DNA of 64,000 nucleotides from Gnetum montanum. Lineage: Eukaryota > Streptophyta > Gnetopsida > Gnetales > Gnetaceae. Of this stretch, positions 33,659 to 45,399 are shown one piece after another; position 1 is the first letter of the stretch; each line of letters opens with the position of its first letter. The stretch lies in NCBI GenBank assembly GCA_015680685.1, contig MNCI01003412.1, positions 203,790 to 267,789 of the forward strand, written 5' to 3'. Both the position numbers and the translations under genes were made by a program. The notes beneath the pieces were generated by a model. It had not been told where the DNA came from. It saw only the letters and a list, made by a program, of their open reading frames with translations, and did not search any database.

Positions 33659-36060
33659 ATATCTTCTTCTCACAAGAGTTCTTCTCCACCCAAGTCTGAT
33701 GGAGTTCATTAGTCGATGCCTCAGCAATATCGAGTGGTATGTGCTCATCTTGATGAGTATGTACCCAATTTCATCTTCATCCTACATTAGGATGAATAGC
33801 TGTAGTGGCATGACATAGAGGATAACATTGTGTTGCCACCTGATTGATTCATTCCTATAATGCTTCAACAAATTCTTATACGAAGGGATCTCTAGGAACT
33901 TCATGCTGAGTATGTCGTGTAAGATACTAATGCCAGGGATTATCGTCCCATTGAGGTACATTGTCTATGGGATCGATAGCTAGAACAAAATTATGAATCA
34001 ATGAAGGGAAAAATATTTAATGATTTTTCATTCTTTCTATACCAAAAATATGGTGGGAAATCTTTCTCTGAGGATTTTCCATTTAGTGAAATTCCTCTCT
34101 TTGACTTTGGTGAAGGAGGTCAAAACCAAAACTTGTAGTCCACAATTCACAATCCTAGTTCTGGTAAGAATGGATCTAATGACAAAGAAGGATCTAGAGG
34201 GGCAATTCAAGGTAGGGATGTGGATAGAAAACAAGATCATGATCATGGTCATGATCATAGAAGAGGTGGTAGCATGCATCATAATGGTGCTAGTATTTCT
34301 TCCTCCTCACCTTCATTGTCATCATCTTCTTCTTTTGGCTTTGACCACGATTGTAGGAGGTGAGACTGTGATGGGGGGAACCAAAATGATCGACAAAATC
34401 AAAATGATCAAAGGGATTGTCAAGCACGGAAAGATCAAGGATGCAAACATTCAAGAAAGGCACATCATCATGAACAAAGGGGTAGTAGAGGGTATGGTAG
34501 TCACCAAGATCAAGGCCTTGATGATCCTTTGCTTATTACCCAAAGTATCTTAAACATTGTAGAGGCAGTACAAATTCCAAAAAGACACCTAAAAGATAGT
34601 CGAATCAAAAGGCTAGACATGAACAATATTCCTTATTTCAAAAGGGGATATAACTCAGATCCACAGAACCATCTCCAAGCTTTTCAAGATGCATGTGCCT
34701 TGAAAAACATAAAGAATGAGTGGTAAAAACTTAAGTTATTCCCAAGAACACTCATCAAAGAAGTAGAGAACTAGTACCAATCCTTAGAGCTAAAATCTAT
34801 CAAACGATGGAGTACCATGTTTGAATTGTTTGATGATAAATATCAAATATACTCCAGAGTGTCCAACTTGAGAAGGCAAATCCAAGGATGGAAATAGGGA
34901 ACACACAAACCCTTGGATGCCATCATTGATCAATACTATACCTTAATTCATAAATGTCCTAGCCATGGTTATTCTTGATTGGATTAACTTTGCCACATTG
35001 TAGATAGGCTTCGATCAAAAATGAGAAGAACCCTTGGCATCTATGCCCAAGGACAACTATTAGAATTAAGTGCCCATCAAATCCAAAGACTAATAGAGTA
35101 GGTATCTAAAGAGGAAGGTGAATTAAGAAAAATAGAAATCGTAGAAGAGTACAACCATGATCTTTCCATTTGTAAGAGGGAGGTTTGATTCTATGACAAT
35201 GAGGAAGAATCCACACTTGATGAGGTGGTGAATAGGAAAACCTTACTGCTTCAAAAATTTTAATCCAAAATTACAGTCAAAGTTGATCAGTTAAGGGACT
35301 CCATGGATAATAGATTTTAAGTTGTCCTAAAAATTGCTAAAGAGTCCAAAGAATGAGGTAGTGATTGTGAGCATAGGTAGTGCAAGGAAGTTTAACATGC
35401 CTATCAAAAAGGTAAGGGTAAGACTACTGCAATAGAAGAAGTTGCAAAAAGAAAATTAGATGATGATGGTGGGTGTGACATCTGCTAGTATGAACATCCT
35501 AAGGGATGTTTCCCCATAGTGTCACATGTATAAGAGTCTAAGGTGAATGCTTTGAATCCATGACTAACAAAAAGGTAAACATCTAGAAGATTACCTTATC
35601 CTTAAGATAATTTTAGGTAGTTCCACCAACAATAGTAATATTATTCAAGTGAAACTCCACCACAACCATATGAGTAGTATCAATAGTGGCAACAACCACA
35701 ATCATGGGTGCTACCACCACCAAGGTAGAAACACCCATATAGACAACTTAATCCATATGGGTACTACATTCAACAACCCCTATCTCCATGTGACTCCTCT
35801 AGTCGCGTTTCTATTTTTCAATCTCACTACCACCCTTCTAATTATTATCGAACTCATTCTCTACATGAAAGAAGGGATACCACCTTTTATTCTTATCCTA
35901 CTCCTATCTCTGCACATGTTTCTCTTTCATCCACACAACTACCACTTGCTCCACCAATGTAGGATGAACTACCAACTCAACTGCAACAATGCAATGCTAC
36001 TAGGGCCATTAATCTACAACTAGTTCATCAATCAAGTGGATTGAATACTTGATCAAAGAA
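33659..36060 (+). pseudogene. gag of A3
   Basis: The start corresponds to the A4 gag start, but ATG has become ATA at 33659. Conserved capsid-like blocks include RLDMNNIPYFKRGYN, PQNHLQAFQDACAL, KLKLFPRTL, FDDKYQIYSRVSNL and SHGYS. A CDIC-x-YEHPKGCFPIVSH knuckle-like motif at about 35478-35530 follows, then a Pro/Gln/Tyr-rich tail. It carries many nonsense codons and some frameshifts. Close homologues are the gag of A4 (53918-56362) and of A5 on the - strand. Confidence 0.75.
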
Positions 36061-37210
36061 AAAACCTTTCTTTCGATCCCATAGTCCACTTAAGCCCTCA
36101 AATACACCTGCAGTTGACAACCTTATCTCTCCATCTTCCTCTGTATCAAATCCCTTTGAGTCCTCTTCAAATCAAACATTGCCTAGGATCCATACTATGA
36201 TGCTTACTCACACTGTATTTGATTGGATCCATGCTAGAAACCTTCCTAGGAAGTTAGCAAGTCCTAGAAGTCCTTTGCTTTATGTGCAAATTACTAGGAA
36301 TGAACCGTACAAAGCTCTTCTTGACGCATGTTTTGGTGTCAATTTAATTTCTCATGAGATGTACACTACATAGAATCTACCTCCTTTAAAGAAGAGCAAT
36401 ATCAAATTGGAATTGATAGACTAGTTCATCATTGTTTCATTAGGACTGGTAAAAGACATTGTGACTACTATCTATGGATGGTCTTTTCCTACTAATTTTC
36501 TAGTGATCATAGTGAAGAATTGCAAAGGGGACTTCCCAATCATCATGGGAAGGGCATGGCTTAGCACCATTGATGCAGGAATGGACATCAGAGATCTTTC
36601 CCTAGAAATATCCAAAGAAAATGCATTCTAAAAGATCAAGAAGAAGTGAGTTTTATGCATCACATACAACAATATAGGCTGCAATTCTGTGCAAAAACTT
36701 TGGGCCATGAAACAAGCCTCTATCTCTGCATGCAAGAAATGTGCACTAGAAGCAGAAATTCAAAGGTGTCTATATGTAGTAGCCATGAAACAAGAGGGCA
36801 CCCAGTGGTTGGCCATTGATTTTGAGAGTAGTACACTTTGCATGGAAGCAACTGAGAGCCTAATCTAGGCATATGTCATAGGTATGGATGAACTAGAGCA
36901 AGTTCATCAACTTTCTAATGATGCAAATGATGATACCTATTGGGAAGAGTTGGAAATTCCCAAAAATTTCAAGCAAGAGCCCCTTGAATTAAAAATGCTA
37001 TTGGCCAAAATGGAATACATGTTCTTAAAAAATGGGAACATGGTCATAATCAACACAAATCTTACTCTAGAGTATAAAAAGATGTTGTTGAATGTGGTTG
37101 AAAAATGGTCAGCAGCTTTTGCTTGGTCATATCTTGAACTCATAGGAATTGATCCTAAGATATCCCAGCATCGCATCAACATTAATCTGGCCATGAAGCC
37201 AATGAGGTAG
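36061..37210 (+). pseudogene. Protease and PR-RT spacer of A3
   Basis: The protease has NEPYKALLDACFGVNLISHEMY at about 36300-36360; the catalytic D-x-G has become D-A-C. Athila proteases normally read DLG, as the A4 copy does. The stretch then gives MGRAWLSTIDAGMDIRDLSLEI. The following frame 36884-37210 (MDELEQVHQLSND...) contains KWSAAFAWSYLELIGIDPKISQH. That is the usual tether before a Ty3 RT, so it belongs to pol rather than being a separate gene. Confidence 0.75.
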
Positions 37211-37780
37211 CCATAGAGGTGATTGAATCCCAAACGAAAGTAGATCATCAAATAGAAAATCAAACTCCTCAAGATAGGGATCATTTATCCCATTGTAGAT
37301 AGTGACTGGGTTATCCCACTCGTGATTGTGCCAAAGAAAGGTGGCAAGTGGCAAGTCTACATCAATTTTCGGCTACTAAATATGACAACATTCAAGGATC
37401 ATTTTCTATTGCTATTTTTTGATAAGGTTTTAGACAAAATATCTAGGCATTGCTACTACAATTTTCTAGATGGTTATAGTGGCTATAACCAAATCCAAAT
37501 TACACTAAAGAACTAGGCCAAAATAGCATTCATGAGTCCCTAGGGAACTTTTGCATAGCACAAGATTCCTTTTGATCTATGTAATGCTCCTGCTACATTC
37601 CAACCCTTGGTTCTAAGCATTTTTCAACAGCAAATTGGTAGTGGTGTGGAAATCTTTATGGATGACTTCTCCACTTATAGAGCTACATTTGAGCAAGCCA
37701 TGGACCACCTTGAGCAAGTATTGAAATAATGTGTTAAGACAAACCTTAGGCTCAACTAGCAAAAGAGTCATCTAATGGTC
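37211..37780 (+). pseudogene. Reverse transcriptase of A3
   Basis: RT blocks in order: VIVPKKGGKWQVYINFRLLN, KDHFLLLFFDKVLDKI, NFLDGYSGYNQIQI, GTFA, LCNAPATFQ and the catalytic FMDDFS at 37655-37666, then LEQVLK and LRLN. Several TAG/TGA codons interrupt. Sequence style follows Athila-type RTs. Confidence 0.8.
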
Positions 37781-38480
37781 CAGGAAGGCATTGTATTGGG
37801 GCACAAAAAATCACAAGTATGAATTGAGGTAGACCCTAAGAAAATAAGGATCATCCAAGGAATAACTTACCAACTAGAAATTGTTAAAGATGTTCGATCA
37901 TTCCTTGGACATACTGGCTACTATTGGCAATTGATAGAGAATTTCTTTAAGATCATAAAGCCGTTGATGGAACTAACAAAGAAAGATTCTCCATTTGTGT
38001 GGACCGTAGAATGTGAAAAAGCATTCCAAGAACTAAAAGAGAAACTTGTAAAAACTCCAATTCTATAAGCACCTGACTAGTCCAAACCATTGCATTTCAT
38101 GACGGATGCATCAAATTAGGCCTTGGGAGTTGTGCTTATGTAGATAAATGACAAGAAACATCCATATTACATCCACTGCACTAGTCAAAGCATTGTGGGT
38201 GCACAACTGAACTACACTACTATAGAAAAAGAATTGATGGTAGTGGTGTTTGCTCTAAAAAAGTTTAGGCATTATGTGCTTGCATACAAAGTGTTTATGC
38301 ACATCAACCACAGTGCCATCTACTTCTTGATGAACAAGCCAATGGTAAGCCCCCATGTCATATGGTGGTTGGTGATCTTGCAAGAATTTGATCTTATGAT
38401 GGTAGATTGAAAGGACACTAAGAATGCAATTGCTAATCACTTGTCTCAGTTACAATGGAACAACAAAGAGGAAGAAAGCT
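37781..38480 (+). pseudogene. RT connection and RNase H of A3
   Basis: The connection has VRSFLGHTGYYW and PFVWTVECEKAFQELK. RNase H starts FMTDASN-(stop)-ALGVVL, then HPYYIHCTSQSI, NYTTIEKELMVVVFALKKFRHYVL, KVFMHINHSAI, and ends near KDTKNAIANHLSQL. Only one RNase H is present, unlike T1, as expected for an Athila-type element. Confidence 0.8.
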
Positions 38481-38689
38481 TACTATCTAATATAATTTCT
38501 AACGAACTCCTCTTTGTTGGGGCTATAATTGAATAATTGCCCAATGAGCCTAATTGGTATGATGTCATTCTCACCTATCTTCTCACTTAGGAGATGCCAC
38601 CAAGGTTGGACCACTAAAAGAAATAGCAATTTCTTCACCAAGTAAAATGCTTCATGGAGATCAATGAACACCTCTACAAGGTGTGTGCC

Positions 38690-39800
38690 AATGGCCTAGT
38701 TTGATGGTGTGTCCCTGATGCTGATCAACTACATGTTCTCCAAGATGCTCATGAAGGTTCTTGTGGAGGACACTATGCTGGGAGATGCATGGCCATTAAA
38801 ATCCTGATGGTAGGGTACTATTGGCCAATAATCTTTAAGGATGCTCACCATTATGTCTTCTCTTGTGAATGATGCCAACAAGATGGTGGAATGACCACTC
38901 AAATGGAGGAACCTCAATAATGGATTCAACCACTAGAACCCTTCGACATCTGGGGCATTGACTTCATGGATTCCATCACATTCATGTCAAATGGAAAGGC
39001 ATACATCATAGTTGCTATTAACTATTATGTAAAATGGGTAGAAGTAGCATCCATCATTGACTATACATCCTCTACTGTTGCTTGGTTTGTACAAAAAAAT
39101 GTTGTAAATAGGTTTGGTATGCCACGTGCATTAATTTCTGATAATGGAACTCACTTTACAAGCACTACTTTTTGAAAGCTTATGCAAAGCTTAGAGGTTG
39201 AACATAAAGTCACAACACCCTACCACCCCCAAGCCAATGGTCAAGCTAATGTTACCAATAGGGAAATCACAAGGATTCTAACAAGAACTGTTAGCAAATA
39301 TAGAAAAGACTAGAGTATGAAATTTAATGATGCCCTTTGCGCCTACCACTCAAATGGAAACTTACTATTGGCTACTCTCCCTATGAGCTTGTGTATAAGA
39401 AATTACCAACATTTCCTATCTAATTCAAGCTTCGTACACTTTCAACAACCTATGACCTTGATCTTGACCTAAGCCTGTCACAAAAAGAAATACTAATGAA
39501 TCTCAACTTGCTAGACGAGAATCGATTGGTGGCCCTATCATGTAAAAAGTTGCACAAGGCCTACAACAAAAAGCGCCATGACCTTAGAATTAGAAAAGTC
39601 AAACTTCAACTAGGAGATAAGGTTCTCTACTAGAATCCCAGACACATACCTCAACAAAATAAGTTCCAAATGTTGTGGGAAGGACCTTACATCATTTACA
39701 AAACTTTTCCTTCTGCAATCATGATGATCTATAAACCTAAGAGCCTAGACAAGAAATAGCTAGTCAACATACAACAAGTCAAACCTTTCCATGAGCATAA
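38690..39800 (+). pseudogene. Integrase of A3
   Basis: The HHCC region has HEGSCGGHYAG ... CE-(stop)-CQQ. The core has FDIWGIDFMDSI with the first Asp, NYYVKWVEV, SDNGTHFTS with the second Asp, and HPQANGQANVTNREI, where the catalytic Glu is Asn. The C-terminal part (39400-39800) is frameshifted but keeps KLQLGDKVLY-like traces and WEGPYII. Inactive. Confidence 0.75.
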
Positions 39801-41740
39801 GCTAGCTAATACAACAAATGCCTCATCGGATGGACAACCATGTTCAATATTTTAGATCTCCTCCTTTTAACTCAATCATGGGGGAGATGGCCATCCATAC
39901 TAACCATATAAGTAGCTCCTCAATTTTTCATCTTTTTGTTTTACAAGTTTTTGTTTCACATCTTCTTGTTTTCATGTTATTAATCTTTTCTAACTTTTTT
40001 TTTACACCATCATCGCTTTATTTTATATTTTCTTTTATTTTGGTGATTTTCTAACTTTTTGTTAATAAGTGTTAGGCATAGTGGTAATGCATTAATTGAT
40101 AGTGGTATGTACTATTTTGTTATTTGATTATTAGTGTCTAGATTCTAGCTTTGAATTTCGTTACAGATGATTCAGACATGGTTTCTTTTTCATGCAACTG
40201 GCAATGAGTCCACAACATCCGCCCATCCACAAACTTCATGGTTTTTCTTATTTTGGAAATATGTAGTTGCTTTTTCATTAATAAAACTTTAATGAACTTG
40301 TGACTTTGGTAGTTTCTGGAATTGGAAAGAATTCAAAGGTTTGAATAGGGTGTGACTTCAAGTAGATTCAGTATTCTTTATGCCTTTCTGCTTACTTGGG
40401 TGCATGTGTGTTTTCATGGACTTCTTACCAGTTCATGTTGACCAATAAAAGAAGTTAAATAAGTCTTTGCATGGTGTGGTTCCAATCAAAAAAAAATGAT
40501 AAGAATTTAAAGCACACCCCTTAGACACAATAAATGAGCTACATGCACTGGTTATGAGACTAGAAAGACATGTTATCTATGGCTGACAATCCCCTCTAAT
40601 TAAAGCCCTTCCTCACTTTATACTTCTCTTTTCTTCTCTAATAAGGAATGGTGGTTGTTCTGTGGAAGCACTTTTGTGTCTTAGGGGGATGGACTAGTCT
40701 TAGAATAGCAATGCGAAGTCACTAAACATGGTTGGTTTTGGTCTGGACTATTGATGGATCTTATCAAGTCATTTAACCATAAAATCCACAAGGGACTTCA
40801 TGTGACCTTAATCAAGAACTCCATTCCATTCTCTCTCTTATCCATCTATACTTTTCATGTCTCACCTCTTTGCTAATTTCATGTTCTTGTTTGATGTCCT
40901 GGTTTGATATGTCAAAATTCTTAGGTAGTTTCTTCTAAGTTTTTGTGCTTAACCTTTCGTAGCCATTAATCATCCACGAAGCCCACAGACTCCTCGGTTT
41001 GAAGTTATGAAAGGGTAATAAAAGGCCTATGCCTACTTTGGGAGGATCCACTTGCATATCTTTTGGTTGGGTTAGTTAGGTTCTTTACCCTTAGACACTC
41101 TTACAATCAAATTTTGTTTACTTGAACAATGATATCCAGTTATGCACATCTTCACAACATTTTTCAGTGAACTTTCCTTTTTATTGTTATGAATTCTTAC
41201 ACCCTCTTCAAATATTTCCTTATGTAGAACTTTTTCAACTTTAATGAATTGCTTATCTATTTTACCCTATTTGTTAGCCTTCCCGCTAACACTAACAAAG
41301 GAATCAATCTATCACAATCACAACCTAGTTGAGTGTAACCACTAACGAGAAATGATATTTAACAACTATGTGTTACACATTGCATACTAATTTAGAATTC
41401 TATTGTAATTGCAATGGAAAGCATGGACTTGAAGTGGACTATCTTCATCAAGGATGATGCAACAACACCTTATGATGAGGATCGTTCATGATCGTTGAAT
41501 CTTCTCCTTTGCTCTTTAGCTACCAAGAGGTGTTGGATGTCAATTTCATCTAGGGTGTTTACTTCTCTTATCATGAACACCCAATTTTGTAAAGATTGTA
41601 AATTTGTACACTTGGGCACTTAGAGTCTATTTGTTCCATCTAGTTAGTTTGTATGATAGTCAATAATCCCACACCTTCCTAATATTTTGTAAAGTACTTG
41701 TTCCTTCTCTTCTGTAGTCAAGGATGATTTTTTGTTCAGT
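39801..41740 (+). other. A3 3' spacer between integrase and LTR
   Basis: No conserved gene. It starts with a block shared with A4 (39845-39905 versus 57195-57250; 'aactcaatcatgggggagatggcc'). T-rich sequence and a gcacattt-type spacer of about 1.8 kb follow. The hydrophobic frame 39818-40054 is not conserved in A4, so it is not accepted as an env-like gene. Confidence 0.6.
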
Positions 41741-41750
41741 CGTGGGGGTA
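41741..41750 (+). other. Polypurine tract of A3
   Basis: cgtgggggta directly before the 3' LTR; A4 has catgggggta and A5 the same on the - strand. Confidence 0.7.
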
Positions 41751-42580
41751 TGACGAATCATGTTTTTGCATGCTTTGATATCAAATACCCGATATTAGAG
41801 CCTCAACATTGGGTACCCAATGTCGGAGCCTAGGTTGCGATGTTGGATATCTGATATCATAGGGTATATACCAGCCTATAAATATAGTGCTTGGGCTCAC
41901 AATTTGGATATCAGTTTTTGTCATAGTTAGCGAAGCTCTTACAGTTTATTTTCTCTAGAGTTAGAATATTTTCTGAGTTCCTGCAATAGGAGTCTAAGTG
42001 TGTGTGAATCTTTGTTTGAACACTAATGTACCTAAGTGCAGCAGTGTGATGGGAATAAAAACGAACCCTTTTGACAATCCTTGCAACACTGAGAATAGAT
42101 TAATATCTCCTTTAATGCACTTTACATTAAGTAATTAATTTCTAGTTGTTAATGAACACAAGCACAACCACTTCAAACATACATATAGTGTTTGGTAACC
42201 TAGCAACGCTTAACATTTGGTAGCCCAATAGTGCTATATGTGTTTAGGATGTATTCAGGAAAGTGGGATGGGTACTTGTGTTAGGCTAGCTAGGTAGTAA
42301 ATGAATTAGATCTTAAATTACTTTACCTTTCATTCTTGTTGTAACCAATTAAACTTATAAAACATAAAATGAGAAAAATTGTGTATCTCAATTACACTTA
42401 AACCATATCCTTAAGTTTCAAAAGTGTAGTTGGAAAAACAACGAACATTCTCAATGCCCATTTCACTTCCTAGAGGAACTAGTATACTAGAGAACTATAG
42501 GTCCATAGAATTTGATTGGATCATGTGTGAATGCCTTAGTGATTTATATGGTTAGGCATAGGGTACCTCACCACTCATCA
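41751..42580 (+). repeat. 3' LTR of A3
   Basis: 830 bp, TGACGAATCATG ... CACTCATCA; pairs with 32640-33499. It is followed by GTAGG, matching ATAGG before the 5' LTR at four of five bases. Confidence 0.85.
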
Positions 42581-44460
42581 GTAGGTTATCCTTTAGGACT
42601 AGGCAAAAGTTGATATCATGACCTGGCAATTGATAGTAATGGTAGAATCAGTCTATTTTAAAGTACTTCGGTATAGGTGGATCATCCTTGGCTGCCAAAG
42701 TGAGGTCCTTTGTGATCTCGCATAATTAATCATACCTCTTACAAGCATTTTCTATCATTTGTTTGTTATGGATTTGCCCACTCTTAAGCAATTGATCAAG
42801 GAGTTCAAATAGTTTTAGGGGTAATCTAATGTACTTGGAATGATCTTTCCTCTCAAAGTTAGGCCTTGTGTTACTTGATGTAGAGACCTTGGACATTGAT
42901 GGTTGATTAGTTATGATGGGGGCCTTGGGTTGATTCATTTTAGATCCTTGTGTAATCTTATTATCTTTGGCCAATGTGGTCACGAATACATGGTTTTGCC
43001 TCCCCTTCTTCTTGTTCATTTGTGTTTGTTGATTTTTATACGCCACATAGGTGATGTCATGGTTGGCCTCGACAACATCCTCTATGTTCTTGGTTTATGA
43101 GAAGGCTTGACTAAGTGACTATGGGTCCAAGTAATAAAGTTTACACTTGATAAAGTAATTGACCATCCCCTTGAACATGATCATAAGGTAGATTTTAGCT
43201 ATGAGTTTGGGAATTTTTTTTAGTAGAGCATTCCACCATTAGATGAACTTCTGAACTAGTTCAAGGGGCCCTTTTTTGATTTTCATAGTTTTGTCCACAA
43301 TGGTATCTAGTTTCAAGTTATGCTTGAAATGGTTTACAAATTGTGAAACTAGGTCTTCAAGTGATGATATAGATCCTAAAGGCAACATGTAGTATTAGTC
43401 AAAGGTCTTCCCAGTAAGAGACATAGGAAAGATTCTAATTATGATGTGAGGCTAAGCCTATAGCAACATGCATTTAGAGCAGAAGGTGATAAGGTGAGCA
43501 TTGGGATCATCCTCGCCATTGTACATGGTAGACTAGGATATGGAAATGCCTAGGGGATGAGTTGTTTGTGGGACAACAAGACTAATAGGATCACCTTGAT
43601 AAAAATCCATTATCTTAACTATTTGAAAAGTTGAAGCTATAAGCTTATGTAACTCTTTTGTAAGGTCTTGGATCATTTGGAAGGCTTAATTCAAACCTTG
43701 AGGCATTGTCATAGGAGGGTTGAATAATGAGAATGAGGTTTGCATTGATACTTGTGGAACAAAGTGAACAAATGATGTATGTGATCCTTGGGTCACTTGG
43801 GGTTCCACTGTGGAGCCCACTAGAATGGAGAATGGATGAGCGATGGTGAAAACCATAGGTGATAGCCATGTAGATTGATGCTACATGGAAAAGGACATGG
43901 AGGAGAAAATTGAGGCAAATTGGGGCACATATTATGCCTGGTGAGCTATTATGATGGGCATTGGCTCAAACATAGTTAGGTAGATAGGAGAAGATGGTTG
44001 GGGGACCTACCCTATAGAAGAGGTAGCAAAGGCCAACGTCAGTGCAATGGCTTGGGAAGTTGACTATTGGAAGAGGCTTCTAATGAAGTTGTTACGTTTA
44101 AGTTCAAGCTCAAATTCATCATGCTCTTCATGATGATCTCTAAGATGGCCTCCTCACTTTGCTCATCCATCTCAATTAACTAGGATAATACGCGAGTATG
44201 AATGTCATTTAAGGGTATTTTGTAGTATGAGGAAGGGATATACTCCTTTCCATTTGGTGGATTAGCTTATACTCACATTTGGATTTAGCTTCTACACATG
44301 GAATGAGCAAGCTAGCTTGGATTTTGATGCAAATGAAGTTATATTGTTCTTCATTTATTATAGCAAAATCTAGCCTTAGACCCCTTTATCTAAGCAATTG
44401 CCTACACTCAACCACTGTTGGGTCTCTTCGGTCATATACCTGTTGTCACATTTTTGACCA
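42581..44460 (-). pseudogene. gag of T2
   Basis: On the - strand the N-terminal block NFICIKIQASLL at about 44330 matches NFICVKMQVGLA of the T1 gag. Later blocks are FVNHFKHNLKLD, KKGPLELVQKFI, KNIEDVVEANHDITYVAYKNQ, NFERKDHSKYIRLPLKLFELLDQLL, and the nucleocapsid relic FYHYYQLPGHDINFC. In the relic two metal ligands of the T1 motif (C and H) are Tyr. Frameshifted and stop-rich. It continues, after the A3 insertion, into the linker at 32639. This shows T1 and T2 are of one family though strongly diverged. Confidence 0.75.
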
Positions 44461-45165
44461 TTTGATGGAACAAATTCTATGAAATAATGTTGAGTATTAA
44501 GTTGTCCAATTTAATCTCTATTGATGATTGAAGGATTAGAATTAGATTAAATATTTCAAAGGAGAAATGGTAGAAGGCATGATTAAAACATGAATAATGA
44601 TGAGGGATGAACAATGAAAAGGCCATCAAATTCGAGAATAAGAAAGAAGTCATGGAATTAAACACACAATAGATAGGGAGGATGGTAATTTACTACATCA
44701 AGGAGAATCCCATCCTCTATTTACTTAATATTAAAATTTTCACTTAGTTGTATTTGTTCTTGTTCGAACTTTGGTTTGATTAAATTTTTAGAAATTCTTT
44801 CATTAATCCAGAACATTACAAGAAAAAGAAAAAATATATAAAGTCCATGTTCTTAAGGAAATCAATGGCGTATTATCATCTAAAATAGATATGCCTTGTT
44901 TTACAAGTTTTACACAACTGAAAGTGTAATCATTTGGTTCACTCTATTTTCCTACATATCTACAAAGATTTTCAAAGCCTTTGATCCTGAGCTAATCCCA
45001 AGATAATTGCATCCCATGGCTAATGGTTTTAATGTGTATTATCTTGAAATTAAATAGAACATCCTTGATTAAGCCATAATTTGCATACATGTTTAGGAGT
45101 AAAATTTCCAAGGAAAAAAAAAAACATTTTAGTTCTGCACCTGAATTTGTAGCATAAATATATAG
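44461..45165. other. Region upstream of T2 gag, probable leader
   Basis: No gene. Its length of about 0.7 kb equals the T1 leader. A weak primer-site look-alike occurs on the - strand near 45170-45195, but no matching LTR was found, so it is not called. Confidence 0.35.
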
Positions 45166-45399
45166 TCATTTCCCCTCTCCTAGTAAAACCAAATTGGCAT
45201 AACCTTTGATAAAGCTTTCCAAATGTTGTGATGTTTCCATGAATCCAGTTTTTACCATTGACCTACAAACTTTCTTTGCTCTGTGGGTTCTGCAAATTGG
45301 TCTCAAAGGAATCCATGTATTGCTGCAGCATTTCCCCAAACAGTTCGTGTGGACTAAGGCAACTATCTTTATGTGAAAGTCGTCATACAAGCCGATCAC
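45166..45399 (-). pseudogene. Possible PPR-protein fragment
   Basis: One - strand frame gives KKVCRSMVKTGFMETSQHLE, then FIKGYANLVLLGEG, the style of a pentatricopeptide-repeat block (compare V-x-x-x-x-VKTGF ... Y-x-x-x-G). The neighbouring frame just upstream gives HELFGEMLQQYMDSFETNL, also PPR-like. One frameshift would join them. Only about two repeats are visible. If right, this is a host-gene relic (organelle RNA-binding protein family) and not a working gene. A chance match cannot be excluded. Confidence 0.35.

Larger units (their letters stand above)
32640..42580 (+). mobile_element. Athila-like LTR retrotransposon A3, 9.9 kb
   Basis: Both LTRs are present (32640-33499 and 41751-42580). 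The flanks ATAGG and GTAGG fit a 5-bp target duplication with one change. Between them: a tRNA-Asp-type primer site, gag, protease, RT, RNase H, integrase, a 1.9 kb 3' spacer and the tract cgtgggggta. The RT FMDDFS signature and KDHF(P)LPF-like block resemble Athila. The element lies inside the gag-PR region of T2, so it is younger than T2. All coding parts have many stops. Confidence 0.85.

Noticed and set aside
39818-40054. Hydrophobic frame after A3 integrase as an env-like gene
   Set aside because: Athila elements can carry env-like ORFs, but this frame is short, T-rich and not conserved in A4 at the matching place.
45166-45200. Primer-binding site and 5' LTR of T2
   Set aside because: A TTTGG...CTAGGAGAGGGG-like string lies at the right distance from gag, but no matching LTR was found at either side of T2, so it is not called.
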